This document shows, piece after piece, positions 1-7,357 of a DNA stretch of 15,453 nt; positions within the stretch are counted from its first letter, which is position 1; every line of letters begins with the position of its first letter. The translations under genes were made by a program, and so were the position numbers. Where the stretch lies: the NCBI GenBank assembly GCA_029777755.1, contig JAKORQ010000078.1, positions 1 to 15,453 on the forward strand, written 5' to 3'. The notes under the pieces are model-generated. The model ran no database searches, was not told where the DNA came from, and worked only from the letters and a program-made list of their open reading frames with translations. This DNA is from Planctomycetota bacterium. Its GTDB lineage: Bacteria > Planctomycetota > Phycisphaerae > Tepidisphaerales > Tepidisphaeraceae.

Positions 1-111
1 AAAGATGATCCCATCCTGGAAGGGCTGGAGAGCCCCATCACCACCTTCAACTGGCACGGCGAAGAGGTCAAGGAGATGCCCCGACAAAGCCATCTTCTTC
101 CGCCCTCGTGA
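1..111 (+). pseudogene. C-terminal fragment of class I glutamine amidotransferase (GuaA/YfeJ-like)
   Basis: Frame 1 is open from the window edge to TGA at 109-111. Its first 27 residues read like the catalytic-His segment of a class I glutamine amidotransferase: a D-P-I-L-E-G-L stretch, then T-T-F-N-W-H-G, where the family usually has a DPLFxGLP-type stretch followed by WHGD. His19 would be the triad histidine. In the family this domain releases ammonia from glutamine, or acts as a stand-alone GMP-synthase-like amidotransferase. Resemblance stops at about position 81, just after a Met-Pro. The next ten residues are antisense to the M42 peptidase gene and do not look like the family. The domain normally continues for tens of residues with a second conserved Glu, so this copy is broken here. 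The 5' part lies outside the window. Family assignment from 27 residues is reasonable but not certain. Confidence 0.5.
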
Positions 112-661
112 ATAGCGCCGCTGCCGGCGCGCCAGACGTCTGCTTCCTTGCGTTGACGAGCGCCTGGAGGGCGGCCGCCGCACCTGCCAGGTCATCAAGT
201 GCGCGTGAATGGACGACACCGCGTGACTCTTTCGCTACTTCAAGATCGAACATGCCGCAGGCGCCCGGCGCGACCGGCCGATCCAGGCGCACATGTACCT
301 CGGTAGCAGCGCCTCTCTCATTGGCAATGGCACGAACGATTCTGCCGCGGATCTGCTTCCTGCCGCTGAAGAAGACTACCGGCGCCTGGCGCATGTGATT
401 TGCCAGCACGTACCCACGGAAACTGGCCTTCTGCAGTCCCCTGGGCAGTTGCTCACCGGCGATCAGCCCGGGATGGTCCATGTGGGCCACCATGACCCAC
501 CTCGTCTTGCCCGGCCGGACCGTCACCAGGCAGTTGCCATGCCTATCCTGCTGGAATGCCAGGCCATTCCTGAGGGCAAAGCGCTGGATGTACTCCATCA
601 CCCGATGTTCGCGGTAGGGCGAGGTGGGCAGGGCACAGATTTCCTTCAGTATCCGGTTCAT
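68..661 (-). CDS. M42-family metallopeptidase, C-terminally truncated
   Basis: This resembles M42 glutamyl/leucyl aminopeptidases (FrvX/endoglucanase-M family), cytosolic two-metal enzymes that trim peptides. From ATG at 661 the protein is 197 residues; family members are usually about 330-360. Visible motifs are V-A-H-M-D-H-P-G with metal ligand His60 and Asp62, R-A-L-D-D-L-A-G with the bridging Asp at 156/157, and R-A-E-E-D-G-F-V-G-A with the catalytic and metal-binding Glu pair at 188-189. Right after V-G-A the frame enters foreign sequence and stops at TGA 68-70. About 140 residues are lost, including the last metal-binding His. An in-frame TTG at 703 would add 14 residues, but the ATG matches the usual M-N-x-x-L-K-E-x-C beginning. 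Neither start has a good Shine-Dalgarno. The product is expected to be inactive if this sequence is real. Confidence 0.75.
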   Translation of the reverse strand: MNRILKEICALPTSPYREHRVMEYIQRFALRNGLAFQQDRHGNCLVTVRPGKTRWVMVAHMDHPGLIAGEQLPRGLQKASFRGYVLANHMRQAPVVFFSGRKQIRGRIVRAIANERGAATEVHVRLDRPVAPGACGMFDLEVAKESRGVVHSRALDDLAGAAAALQALVNARKQTSGAPAAALFTRAEEDGFVGASP

Positions 662-733
662 GGACGCAGGATAAGCTGCTGGCGCGCAAACGTCATCCTT
701 CAATCGCCGGCAAGATTGCTAAGGCCGGTACAC

Positions 734-743
734 ATCTTAAGAT
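734..743. repeat. 10-bp palindrome in divergent intergenic region
   Basis: ATCTTAAGAT is a perfect palindrome about 50 bases before the ThuA-like gene and 72 bases before the M42 ATG. Its place in a divergent promoter region makes an operator possible. The short length allows chance, and no promoter boxes can be placed confidently around it. Confidence 0.2.
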
Positions 744-791
744 ATCCTCCCGGCGTTACGTTACGGGTCAGCGAGACTCTCGGGAGCACTC

Positions 792-1445
792 ATGAAAAAG
801 GCACTTATCGTTTGGGGCGGTTGGGACGGGCACGAGCCTGAGCAGGTGGCAAACATCTTCGCTCGCGTGCTGCGGGAAGACGGATTCGAGGTGGAGATTT
901 CCAACACCCTCGACTCGTTCAAGGATGAGCAGAAGCTGATGGGCCTGAACCTCATCGTTCCCTGCTGGACGATGGGCAAGATCTCCAATGAGCAGCTCAA
1001 TCCCGTGCTCAAGGCTGTCCAGAGCGGGGTGGGTATCGCCGGTTGCCACGGCGGCATGTGCGATGCTTTCCGCGAGAGCACCGAGTGGCAATTCATGACC
1101 GGTGGCCAGTGGGTGGCGCACCCGGGGAATGACGGTACGCCCTACATCGTCAACATCACCAACGTGAAGCACGAAATCACGGCCGGCATCAGCGACTTCA
1201 GCGTCCGCAGCGAGCAGTACTACATGCACGTGGATCCGGCCGTTCGCGTACTGGCAACCACCCGCTTCCCGGTCGCCGACGGCCCGCATGTTGGCAACGG
1301 CCCGGTCGACATGCCAGTGGTCTGGACCAAGGTGTATGGCTCGGGCAAGGTGTTCTACAACAGCCTCGGCCATCACGCCGATGTTATGGCTTCCGAGCCA
1401 TGCCTGACCATCATGCGGCGCGGATTTGTCTGGGCAGCCAAGTAA
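792..1445 (+). CDS. ThuA-like domain protein
   Basis: This 217-residue protein matches the ThuA-like fold, a class I glutamine-amidotransferase-like fold named after trehalose-utilisation protein ThuA. It starts M-K-K-A-L-I-V-W-G-G-W-D-G-H and carries V-G-I-A-G-C-H-G-G-M-C-D-A-F at about residues 77-90, the family's turn after the central strand. A histidine-rich end, N-S-L-G-H-H-A-D, lies near residues 194-201 and is typical of the family. The full length fits a single complete domain with no signal peptide, so it is probably cytoplasmic. ThuA relatives are linked to disaccharide or keto-sugar metabolism, but the reaction for most members is unproven, and no sugar genes are adjacent. CGGGAG at 781-786, five bases before the ATG, supports the start. 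A hairpin at 1473-1497 follows it, so it is probably transcribed alone. Confidence 0.85.
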   Translation: MKKALIVWGGWDGHEPEQVANIFARVLREDGFEVEISNTLDSFKDEQKLMGLNLIVPCWTMGKISNEQLNPVLKAVQSGVGIAGCHGGMCDAFRESTEWQFMTGGQWVAHPGNDGTPYIVNITNVKHEITAGISDFSVRSEQYYMHVDPAVRVLATTRFPVADGPHVGNGPVDMPVVWTKVYGSGKVFYNSLGHHADVMASEPCLTIMRRGFVWAAK

Positions 1446-1472
1446 GGATTGGCACGAAGACGTGGTACGGCT

Positions 1473-1514
1473 GCACAGGGAGGCGGTTTCCCTGTGCCCG
1501 TATCTTTCGTTTCC
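1473..1514 (+). terminator. Probable rho-independent terminator after the ThuA-like gene
   Basis: A perfect 9-bp stem, GCACAGGGA (1473-1481) with TCCCTGTGC (1489-1497), has a 7-base loop. A T-rich but interrupted tract follows at 1501-1514. It lies 28 bases past the ThuA-like stop and 40 bases before the cytidylate kinase, so it should separate the two transcription units. The imperfect T-tract lowers certainty. Confidence 0.6.
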
Positions 1515-1536
1515 AGGGCGTGCCTGAACTAGACCG

Positions 1537-2199
1537 ATGATCATCACCATTGACGGACCGGCCGGCACCGGCAAGAGCAGCGTGTCACAAGAAGTTGCGC
1601 GGCGGCTCGGCTACGACTTTCTCGATACCGGAGCGATGTATCGCGCTATTGCGCTCGCCGCCATCAGGCAGGGTGTTGCCCTCGATGATGCCGATGCCCT
1701 GGGCGACCTGGCCGAGCGCGTGCAGGTTGATTTCGATTGGACGCAGAATCCGCCGGCCGTCCGGCTTGATGGTGAGGTGGTGGCGCACCTGATTCGCCAG
1801 GAGCAGGTTAGCTCGGCCGCCAGCAAGGTAGCGGTGGTGGCCCGTGTGCGCGATGCGATGGTGAAGCTGCAGCAGGAGGTTGGCCGAGTCCGTCCCAACC
1901 TCGTCACCGAGGGACGCGACCAGGGAACGGTCGTCTTCCCCGGAGCAAAGCTGAAGGTCTATCTTGATGCCACGGCCGAGGAGCGGGCCCGCCGCCGCAA
2001 GCTTCAGCTCGAGGCCAAAGGTGAGCAGGTGGATTACGAGCAGTTGCTGCAACAGATTCGTGAGCGCGACGCGCGCGACTCGGGCAGGGCGGTGGCGCCG
2101 CTGAAGCCGGCCCCCGGGGCGGTGGTGATCGACACGACCACGCTTACGCAGCAGCAGGTGACGGAAAAGATTGTCGAGCTGGCGCGGGAAAGGCAATGA
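1537..2199 (+). CDS. cmk: (d)CMP kinase (cytidylate kinase)
   Basis: Cytidylate kinase phosphorylates CMP and dCMP with ATP to CDP and dCDP, in the cytoplasm. The 220 residues cover the whole family. The P-loop G-P-A-G-T-G-K-S-S is at residues 7-15 and D-T-G-A-M-Y-R-A follows near residue 31. The CMP-binding signature E-G-R-D-Q-G-T-V-V-F-P starts at Glu125; most bacteria have Ile where this has Gln. The lid segment R-E-R-D-A-R-D-S-G-R-A-V-A-P-L-K is near the C terminus. The ATG at 1537 fits the usual M-I-I-T-I-D-G-P-A-G start, although no clear Shine-Dalgarno precedes it. It heads a four-gene operon and overlaps the next gene by four bases (ATGA at 2196-2199). The cmk-plsC order is known from other bacteria. 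Confidence 0.95.
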   Translation: MIITIDGPAGTGKSSVSQEVARRLGYDFLDTGAMYRAIALAAIRQGVALDDADALGDLAERVQVDFDWTQNPPAVRLDGEVVAHLIRQEQVSSAASKVAVVARVRDAMVKLQQEVGRVRPNLVTEGRDQGTVVFPGAKLKVYLDATAEERARRRKLQLEAKGEQVDYEQLLQQIRERDARDSGRAVAPLKPAPGAVVIDTTTLTQQQVTEKIVELARERQ

Positions 2200-2858
2200 G
2201 CGAGATAACAGTCCAATACACTCGCGATCCGCTGAAGCGCAGCCTCCTGTGGCTGACGCTGCAGATGTTTTGCCGCCTGATGGTGACGCTTTTGTTTCGC
2301 TTCCGGGCGTATCACACGGAGAACGTGCCCCAGACCGGCGCGGTCATCCTCGCCTCGAATCACCAGAGCTATCTCGACCCGGTGCTGGTGGCCGTCGCCC
2401 TTCGCCGGCCGGTGGGGTTCCTTGCCAACGCCTATCTTTTCAAGGGGAAGTTTTTCGGCTGGCTGATCCGCAGCCTGCATGCCTTCCCGGTGGAGCGTGG
2501 CAAGGGTGATCGCGCCGCCATCAATACCGCCATCGAGATGCTCAATCGAGGCTATGCCCTGAATGTCTTTCCCGAGGGGACGCGCACGGTCGACGGCTCG
2601 ATCAAGCCGCTGGAGCGCGGCGTGCTGTTGCTGGCCCGCAAGACGGGTGTGCCGGTCGTGCCGATCGCCATCGACGGGGCATTTGACGCCTGGCCGCGAA
2701 AGAGAAAGATCTTCCGCCCGTATCCCATCCATGTCATCTACGGCAAGCCGATTGACGTGAATAAGATGGACAGCCAGCAGTTCATGGACAGTCTCGAGCG
2801 CGAGATCCGCCGCCTCCACCAGGAACTGGTGAATCGGCGCGCGGAGCTGATGATGTAG
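2196..2858 (+). CDS. plsC: 1-acyl-sn-glycerol-3-phosphate acyltransferase (PlsC family)
   Basis: The PlsC family moves an acyl chain onto lysophosphatidic acid to make phosphatidic acid, the precursor of membrane phospholipids. The 220-residue protein has the catalytic H-X4-D block N-H-Q-S-Y-L-D with His56 and Asp61. F-P-E-G-T-R binds the phosphate at residues 125-130. A later V-P-I-A-I-D-G block near 150 also fits. A hydrophobic stretch at about 17-36, before the catalytic block, should place it at the inner face of the cytoplasmic membrane. The start overlaps the cmk stop as ATGA, which indicates translational coupling. A relative acting on another acyl acceptor cannot be excluded from sequence, but the cmk neighbour supports the housekeeping role. 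Confidence 0.9.
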   Translation: MSEITVQYTRDPLKRSLLWLTLQMFCRLMVTLLFRFRAYHTENVPQTGAVILASNHQSYLDPVLVAVALRRPVGFLANAYLFKGKFFGWLIRSLHAFPVERGKGDRAAINTAIEMLNRGYALNVFPEGTRTVDGSIKPLERGVLLLARKTGVPVVPIAIDGAFDAWPRKRKIFRPYPIHVIYGKPIDVNKMDSQQFMDSLEREIRRLHQELVNRRAELMM

Positions 2859-2866
2859 CCGATACA

Positions 2867-3226
2867 ATGCCCCGAGAACAGGACATCCTCGACGAGCTTA
2901 CCGAGCTTGCCTGCCGCTTACGTGATGAGCGAAACTGGAAGCAGTTCCACAATCCCAAGGACATGGCGCTCTCCCTCAACCTGGAGGCAGCCGAGCTGCT
3001 GGAGTTGATGCAGTGGAAGAATGGCGAGGAGCTTCAGCGGCACCTGGACACAAAGAAGGAGCTGCTCGGCGATGAGCTGTGCGATGTTCTCTACTGGGTG
3101 TTGGTGATCGCCCACGACCAGGGGATAGATCTGCGCCAGGCCTTTCGGGAAAAGATCCGGAAGAACAACGAGAAGTACCCGGTGGAAAAGGCACATGGCC
3201 GGGCCGCGAAGTATAACGAGCTATGA
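2867..3226 (+). CDS. MazG-like/RS21-C6-type nucleotide pyrophosphohydrolase (dCTPase-like)
   Basis: This 119-residue all-alpha protein belongs to the MazG superfamily and most resembles the RS21-C6/dCTP pyrophosphatase (DCTPP1) branch, which hydrolyses (d)NTPs to monophosphate and pyrophosphate. The N-terminal R-D-E-R-N-W-K-Q-F-H-N-P-K-D (residues 19-32) is the branch hallmark that lies over the base. The magnesium-binding pairs are E40-x-x-E43 in L-E-A-A-E-L-L-E-L-M-Q-W and E70-x-x-D73 in D-E-L-C-D-V-L. It begins eight bases after plsC and runs 32 bases into the longer possible CCA-enzyme frame, ending one base before that gene's preferred ATG. The preferred substrate (dCTP, or damaged or modified nucleotides) is inferred from family and operon context. 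No strong Shine-Dalgarno is seen, which fits coupling to upstream translation. Confidence 0.88.
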   Translation: MPREQDILDELTELACRLRDERNWKQFHNPKDMALSLNLEAAELLELMQWKNGEELQRHLDTKKELLGDELCDVLYWVLVIAHDQGIDLRQAFREKIRKNNEKYPVEKAHGRAAKYNEL

Positions 3227-3227
3227 C

Positions 3228-4526
3228 ATGCCGCAGCAGGGTGTGACATCCAAACCTCCATGCCATCGCGAGGATGCCGTCGCAGTGCTCACCCGTCTGC
3301 GCCAGGCGGGATACGAGGCATACTTCGCGGGCGGATGCGTGCGCGATGAGCTGCTCGGGCTGAAGCCCGAGGACTATGATATCGCCACCAGCGCCCCGCC
3401 TAAGGAGGTGCGTTCGCTCTTCACGAAGACGCAGGCGGTGGGGCAGGCGTTCGGCGTGATCCTGGTGCGCCACCGCAAGAGCGTGGTGGAAGTCGCCACC
3501 TTTCGCACCGAGAGCGACTATGCCGACGGGCGCCGGCCGGGCGTCATCCAGTTCTCCACAGCCCGAGAGGATGCCCAGCGCCGTGACTTTACCATCAACG
3601 GGCTGTTTCTCGACCCGATCGAGAATCGCGTCATCGATTACGTCGGCGGCCAGGAGGATTTGAGGCGGAAGCGCCTGCGGGCCATCGGCAATCCCAATGA
3701 GCGTTTCGCCGAGGACCACCTGCGGCTCTTGCGCGCCGTCCGCTTCGCCGCTCGTTTTGACCTCACCATCGATCAGGCCACCTCAGACGCTCTGCGCGTG
3801 CACGCGCCGCTGCTTAAGCGGATAAGTCCCGAGAGGATCGCCGATGAACTGCGCCGCATGTTGACGGCCAAGTCGCGCCTGGTGGCCTGGAGGATGCTCT
3901 GGGATTATGGCCTGATCGACATCATCTGCCGCTTCATGCCTTCGGCCGAGGGAGCCGACTTCGACGAGAAGCGTTGCCCCTTTTCCCACCTGTCACCGGA
4001 GCCGATCTCCTTTGGCCTGGCGCTAGCGGCCGGTGCGCTATCCTATCGCCTGCATGCGCCCAACGCCGACCTGGCCGAGATGCTCTCCCATCGCGAGATC
4101 ATCCGCATGGGCAAAGCGATGCGCCAGGCACTGCGCATCAGCAACGACGAACTGGACTGCATGCAGGGAACCCTGGAAGGAGCGGCCATGATGCTGCTGG
4201 GCGAGCTGCGGCTCTGCCGCTACAAGCGCTTCGCCGCCCGGCCGACCGCTGGCGAATCCTGCCGCCTCCTGCACGCTTTGTCGCGGACCGGCGCTCACCA
4301 GCGGCGAATCGCCCAAGTCATGGATGAACTGGAAAAGCTCAAGGACACCGAGGTCGCACCGCCTCCCCTGATTACCGGCGATGATCTACAGGAGAAACTC
4401 GGCCTCAAGCCCGGGCCGGCGTTCAAGCGCATCCTGGAGTCAGTCTACGACGCCCAGCTTGAGAACGAGATCTCCACGCAACAGCAGGCGCTGGAACTGG
4501 CTCGCGAACTGGCACATCTCGCCTGA
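3228..4526 (+). CDS. cca: CCA-adding tRNA nucleotidyltransferase / poly(A) polymerase family (class II)
   Basis: This enzyme builds or repairs the 3' CCA end of tRNAs from CTP and ATP. The head domain has A-G-G-C-V-R-D-E-L-L-G (GG at 35-36, R39-D40) and the metal-binding E-D-Y-D-I-A-T with Asp49 and Asp51. A R-R-D-F-T-I-N-G-L block and E-D-H-L-R-L-L-R-A-V-R-F-A, typical of the PcnB/CCA group, follow. The C-terminal L-I-T-G-D-D-L ... L-G-L-K-P-G-P-A-F region is usual in bacterial CCA-adding enzymes without an HD phosphohydrolase domain. From ATG 3228 it is 432 residues. An in-frame ATG at 3195, inside the preceding gene, would add 11 poorly conserved residues and has a slightly purine-richer leader, so the start is uncertain. 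A poly(A) polymerase or CC-/A-adding specialist cannot be ruled out. Confidence 0.88.
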   Translation: MPQQGVTSKPPCHREDAVAVLTRLRQAGYEAYFAGGCVRDELLGLKPEDYDIATSAPPKEVRSLFTKTQAVGQAFGVILVRHRKSVVEVATFRTESDYADGRRPGVIQFSTAREDAQRRDFTINGLFLDPIENRVIDYVGGQEDLRRKRLRAIGNPNERFAEDHLRLLRAVRFAARFDLTIDQATSDALRVHAPLLKRISPERIADELRRMLTAKSRLVAWRMLWDYGLIDIICRFMPSAEGADFDEKRCPFSHLSPEPISFGLALAAGALSYRLHAPNADLAEMLSHREIIRMGKAMRQALRISNDELDCMQGTLEGAAMMLLGELRLCRYKRFAARPTAGESCRLLHALSRTGAHQRRIAQVMDELEKLKDTEVAPPPLITGDDLQEKLGLKPGPAFKRILESVYDAQLENEISTQQQALELARELAHLA

Positions 4527-4568
4527 CTTCTAAGCAGCTAGACTAAAGAGGAGCTCCAGATAGCCGTT

Positions 4569-7226
4569 CTACTCGAGTTCGGCTTTGAGCTTGCGCAGCA
4601 GATCAAACGCCTGGATCGGCGTAAGGACATTGAGGTCGACCTGGCGCAATTGCCTTACTATCGCCTCATGGGGGTCAACGAAAAGTTGCAGTTGCGCCGT
4701 GTTCTCTTCTTTGCGGCGGCTCCTGGGCGCCCTGGCGTTGCCCACATGATGCACCTGCAACTCCGAGAGGAGCTGCCTGGCCCTCTCCAGCACCGGCTTG
4801 GGAATGCCCGCCAGCCGTGCCACGTGGATGCCGTAGCTGCGGTCAGTGCCGCCTTCCACGATGCGGTGAAGGAAGATCACCTGGTCTTCCCATTCGCGCA
4901 CGGCGACGTTGAGATTGCGCACGCCCTTGAAGCGCTCGGCCAGTTCCGTCAGCTCGTGGTAGTGCGTTGCGAACAGTGTGCGGCAGCGGATGTTGGCCGC
5001 GATATGCTCGGCCAGCGCCCATGCCAGCGAAAGCCCGTCCAGCGTGCTGGTGCCTCTGCCGATCTCATCCAGCACCACCAGCGAGCGATCGGTGGCGTTG
5101 TTCAGGATGTTGGCCGTCTCCACCATCTCCACCATGAAGGTGGATTGCCCCGCGTGCAGCTCATCGGACGCCCCGATGCGGGTGAAGATGCGATCGACCA
5201 GCCCGATGGTGGCGCTCTTGGCCGGAACGTAGCTACCCACGTGCGCCAGCAGGGCGATCAGCGCCACCTGGCGTATATAGGTGCTCTTGCCGGCCATGTT
5301 CGGGCCGGTGATCAAGAGCAGAGAATCATCCTCGCCAAACCGCACATCATTGGCGACGAAGTCATTGCCAAGTTGCAGATCCAGCACCGGGTGTCGCCCA
5401 TCGACCACCTCAAAACTCCGCTCGGTGGTCATGGTCGGCCGGCAGTAACGCCGTTCTTGCGCCAGGATTGCCAGCCCACACAGTACATCCAGCCGCGCCA
5501 AACCATCGGAAAGCTCCTGGAAGCCGGGCACGGCCGGCAGCAGCGCCTGGCGGATCTGCTCGAACAACCGCTGCTCCAGCGCGATCGCCCGGTCGCGGGC
5601 ACTGAGAGTCTCGGTCTCAAACTCCTTCAGTTCCGAGGTGATGTAGCGCTCGGCGTTCTTCACCGTCTGCTTGCGCACCCAGTCGGCCGGCACCTTGTCG
5701 CGATGGGCGTCCGTCACTTCGATGTAATAGCCAAACACGCGGTTGTAGCCGACCTTGAGCGTGGGAATGCCCGATTCATTGATGAGCCGCGCCTGGTATT
5801 GTAAGAGCCACGAGGTCGAGTTCTCGCCCAGTTGTCGCAGCCGATCCAGTTCCGGATCAAAACCGTCCGAGATGACGCCGCCTTCACGCAGGTGCGGCTC
5901 GGGATCCGGCTTGATGGCCGAGGAGATGTACGCCGCCTGCTCGGCCGCGAACTCCTTGAGCGACAACAGCTCAGGCGCAACCTTATCGTGATCGGCGATC
6001 GTAGCCAGCGTCGCAAACAGGTCCGGCAGCATCTTAAGGCATTTGCCCAGCGATGCCAAGTCGCGCGGGCTGGCGCGGTTGACCGACACTCGCCCGATGA
6101 TGCGCTCAATATCGCAGACGCTCGACAGTTTCTCCGAGAGCGCCGCGAGCCCCTGTGGCGATTTCAGCAGGGCGTCGATCGCATCCTGCCGCGCCACGAT
6201 GTGCTCGATGTCCCGCAGCGGGGAACGCAGCCACTGCCGCAGCAGCCGGCCGCCCATGGTGGTTCGCGTGCGGTCAATTGCCGATAGCAGCGATCCTTCA
6301 CTTCCGCCGCTGCGCACGGTGCGGTCGATTTCCAGCGATCGCCATGAGGATGGATCAATGCTCAGGTGCGTGTCGACCGAATGCCGGCGAAGCTGGCGCA
6401 GATGCCCCAGGCTGCTTTTCTGCGTCTCCTCAAGGTAGCTCAGCACCGCGCCGGCCGCGAACACCGCAGGGTCATCGTCATTGAATCCGAACCCTTCAGC
6501 GGTGGATACCTGCCATTGCCTCTGCAGCAGCTCATGGGCGTGATGCGCAGTGAACTGCCAGCCCGGCCGGGGCGTGAGCGAGTTGATGCCGGCGGATCGT
6601 ATCTGGTTGGCGATGTCGTGCATCTGCCCGGAAGGAAGCTCGGGGACGAGAATCTCCGCCGGCCGCAATCGCGAGATTTCATCCAGCACCTGCCGCTCGC
6701 TGCCGCTCATCGCCCAGCACTGGCCGGTCGACAACTCCACCCAGCACAAAGCCGCCCGATATCCATCATGCTTTGTGACGTTGAACGCCACCGCCGCCAG
6801 GTAGTTGTCCGTTCGCCCATCCAGCAGCGGTTCATCGGTGAGCGTGCCGGGCGTCATCAGGCGGACGACTTCTCGACGCACCACCCCCTTGGCCGTGGCA
6901 GGATCCTCCACCTGCTCGCAGATTGCCACCTTATACCCGGCCGCGATCATCCGCCGCAGATACCCATCCACCGAGTGGAAGGGCACGCCAGCCATGGGGA
7001 TGGCATCCTCGGCGTCCAGCCCCCCGCGCGACCGGCTGGTGAGCGCTACCCCCAACACCTTGTTGGCGATGCGTGCGTCTTCCCAGAACATCTCGTAAAA
7101 GTCGCCCATGCGGAAGAACAGGATGTAGTTGGGGTATTGCGCCTTGAACTGCTGATATTGGCGCATTGCGGGGGTGAGATTCGCCGATTCCGACTGCTTG
7201 TTGTTCGCTTGAGAAGTCTCCGCCAT
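4569..7226 (-). CDS. mutS: DNA mismatch repair protein MutS
   Basis: MutS recognises base mismatches and small loops and recruits MutL using ATP. From ATG at 7226 it is 885 residues, normal for MutS1. The mismatch-reading domain shows F-F-R-M-G-D-F-Y-E-M-F, with the F-Y-E wedge at about 43-45. Connector, lever and clamp regions follow without a break. The ATPase has Walker A G-P-N-M-A-G-K-S-T (Lys647), a signature around D-E-L-H-A-G-Q-S-T-F-M-V-E-M, Walker B L-V-V-L-D-E-I-G-R-G-T-S-T, and F-A-T-H-Y-H-E-L. An in-frame TTG at 7250 would add eight residues, but neither start has a Shine-Dalgarno, so the ATG is preferred. It converges with cca across 42 bases with no clear terminator. No mutL is in the window. 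Confidence 0.97.
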   Translation of the reverse strand: MAETSQANNKQSESANLTPAMRQYQQFKAQYPNYILFFRMGDFYEMFWEDARIANKVLGVALTSRSRGGLDAEDAIPMAGVPFHSVDGYLRRMIAAGYKVAICEQVEDPATAKGVVRREVVRLMTPGTLTDEPLLDGRTDNYLAAVAFNVTKHDGYRAALCWVELSTGQCWAMSGSERQVLDEISRLRPAEILVPELPSGQMHDIANQIRSAGINSLTPRPGWQFTAHHAHELLQRQWQVSTAEGFGFNDDDPAVFAAGAVLSYLEETQKSSLGHLRQLRRHSVDTHLSIDPSSWRSLEIDRTVRSGGSEGSLLSAIDRTRTTMGGRLLRQWLRSPLRDIEHIVARQDAIDALLKSPQGLAALSEKLSSVCDIERIIGRVSVNRASPRDLASLGKCLKMLPDLFATLATIADHDKVAPELLSLKEFAAEQAAYISSAIKPDPEPHLREGGVISDGFDPELDRLRQLGENSTSWLLQYQARLINESGIPTLKVGYNRVFGYYIEVTDAHRDKVPADWVRKQTVKNAERYITSELKEFETETLSARDRAIALEQRLFEQIRQALLPAVPGFQELSDGLARLDVLCGLAILAQERRYCRPTMTTERSFEVVDGRHPVLDLQLGNDFVANDVRFGEDDSLLLITGPNMAGKSTYIRQVALIALLAHVGSYVPAKSATIGLVDRIFTRIGASDELHAGQSTFMVEMVETANILNNATDRSLVVLDEIGRGTSTLDGLSLAWALAEHIAANIRCRTLFATHYHELTELAERFKGVRNLNVAVREWEDQVIFLHRIVEGGTDRSYGIHVARLAGIPKPVLERARQLLSELQVHHVGNARAPRSRRKEENTAQLQLFVDPHEAIVRQLRQVDLNVLTPIQAFDLLRKLKAELE

Positions 7227-7357
7227 TGGTTGTGTTGAGCGTATGGACAAGGCCCGGTTGCATCAAGGGTGGGGCATGTTTGCCGCTTTGCGTTATCCTG
7301 CCGATTTTTCCTATCTTGCCTCGATCGCTTGTGGTTAATGCGCAATAACAGTACAAG

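Noticed and set aside
293..841. + strand open frame across the M42 gene into the ThuA-like start
   Set aside because: It is antisense to recognisable M42 motifs and overlaps the start of the ThuA-like gene out of frame.
5270..5310. MutS Walker A reads G-P-N-M-A-G-K-S-T with Ala where E. coli has Gly
   Set aside because: Ala at this position is common in bacterial MutS proteins; it is not a sign of lost activity.
4650..5804. Long open frame (384 codons) on the + strand inside mutS
   Set aside because: It is antisense to well-conserved MutS ATPase and clamp sequence. It is Arg/His/Gln-rich with no recognisable domain, as expected for a shadow frame in GC-rich DNA.
6366..7238. Another + strand open frame (290 codons) across the 5' half of mutS
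   Set aside because: It lies fully antisense to conserved MutS mismatch-binding sequence and has shadow-type composition and no motif.
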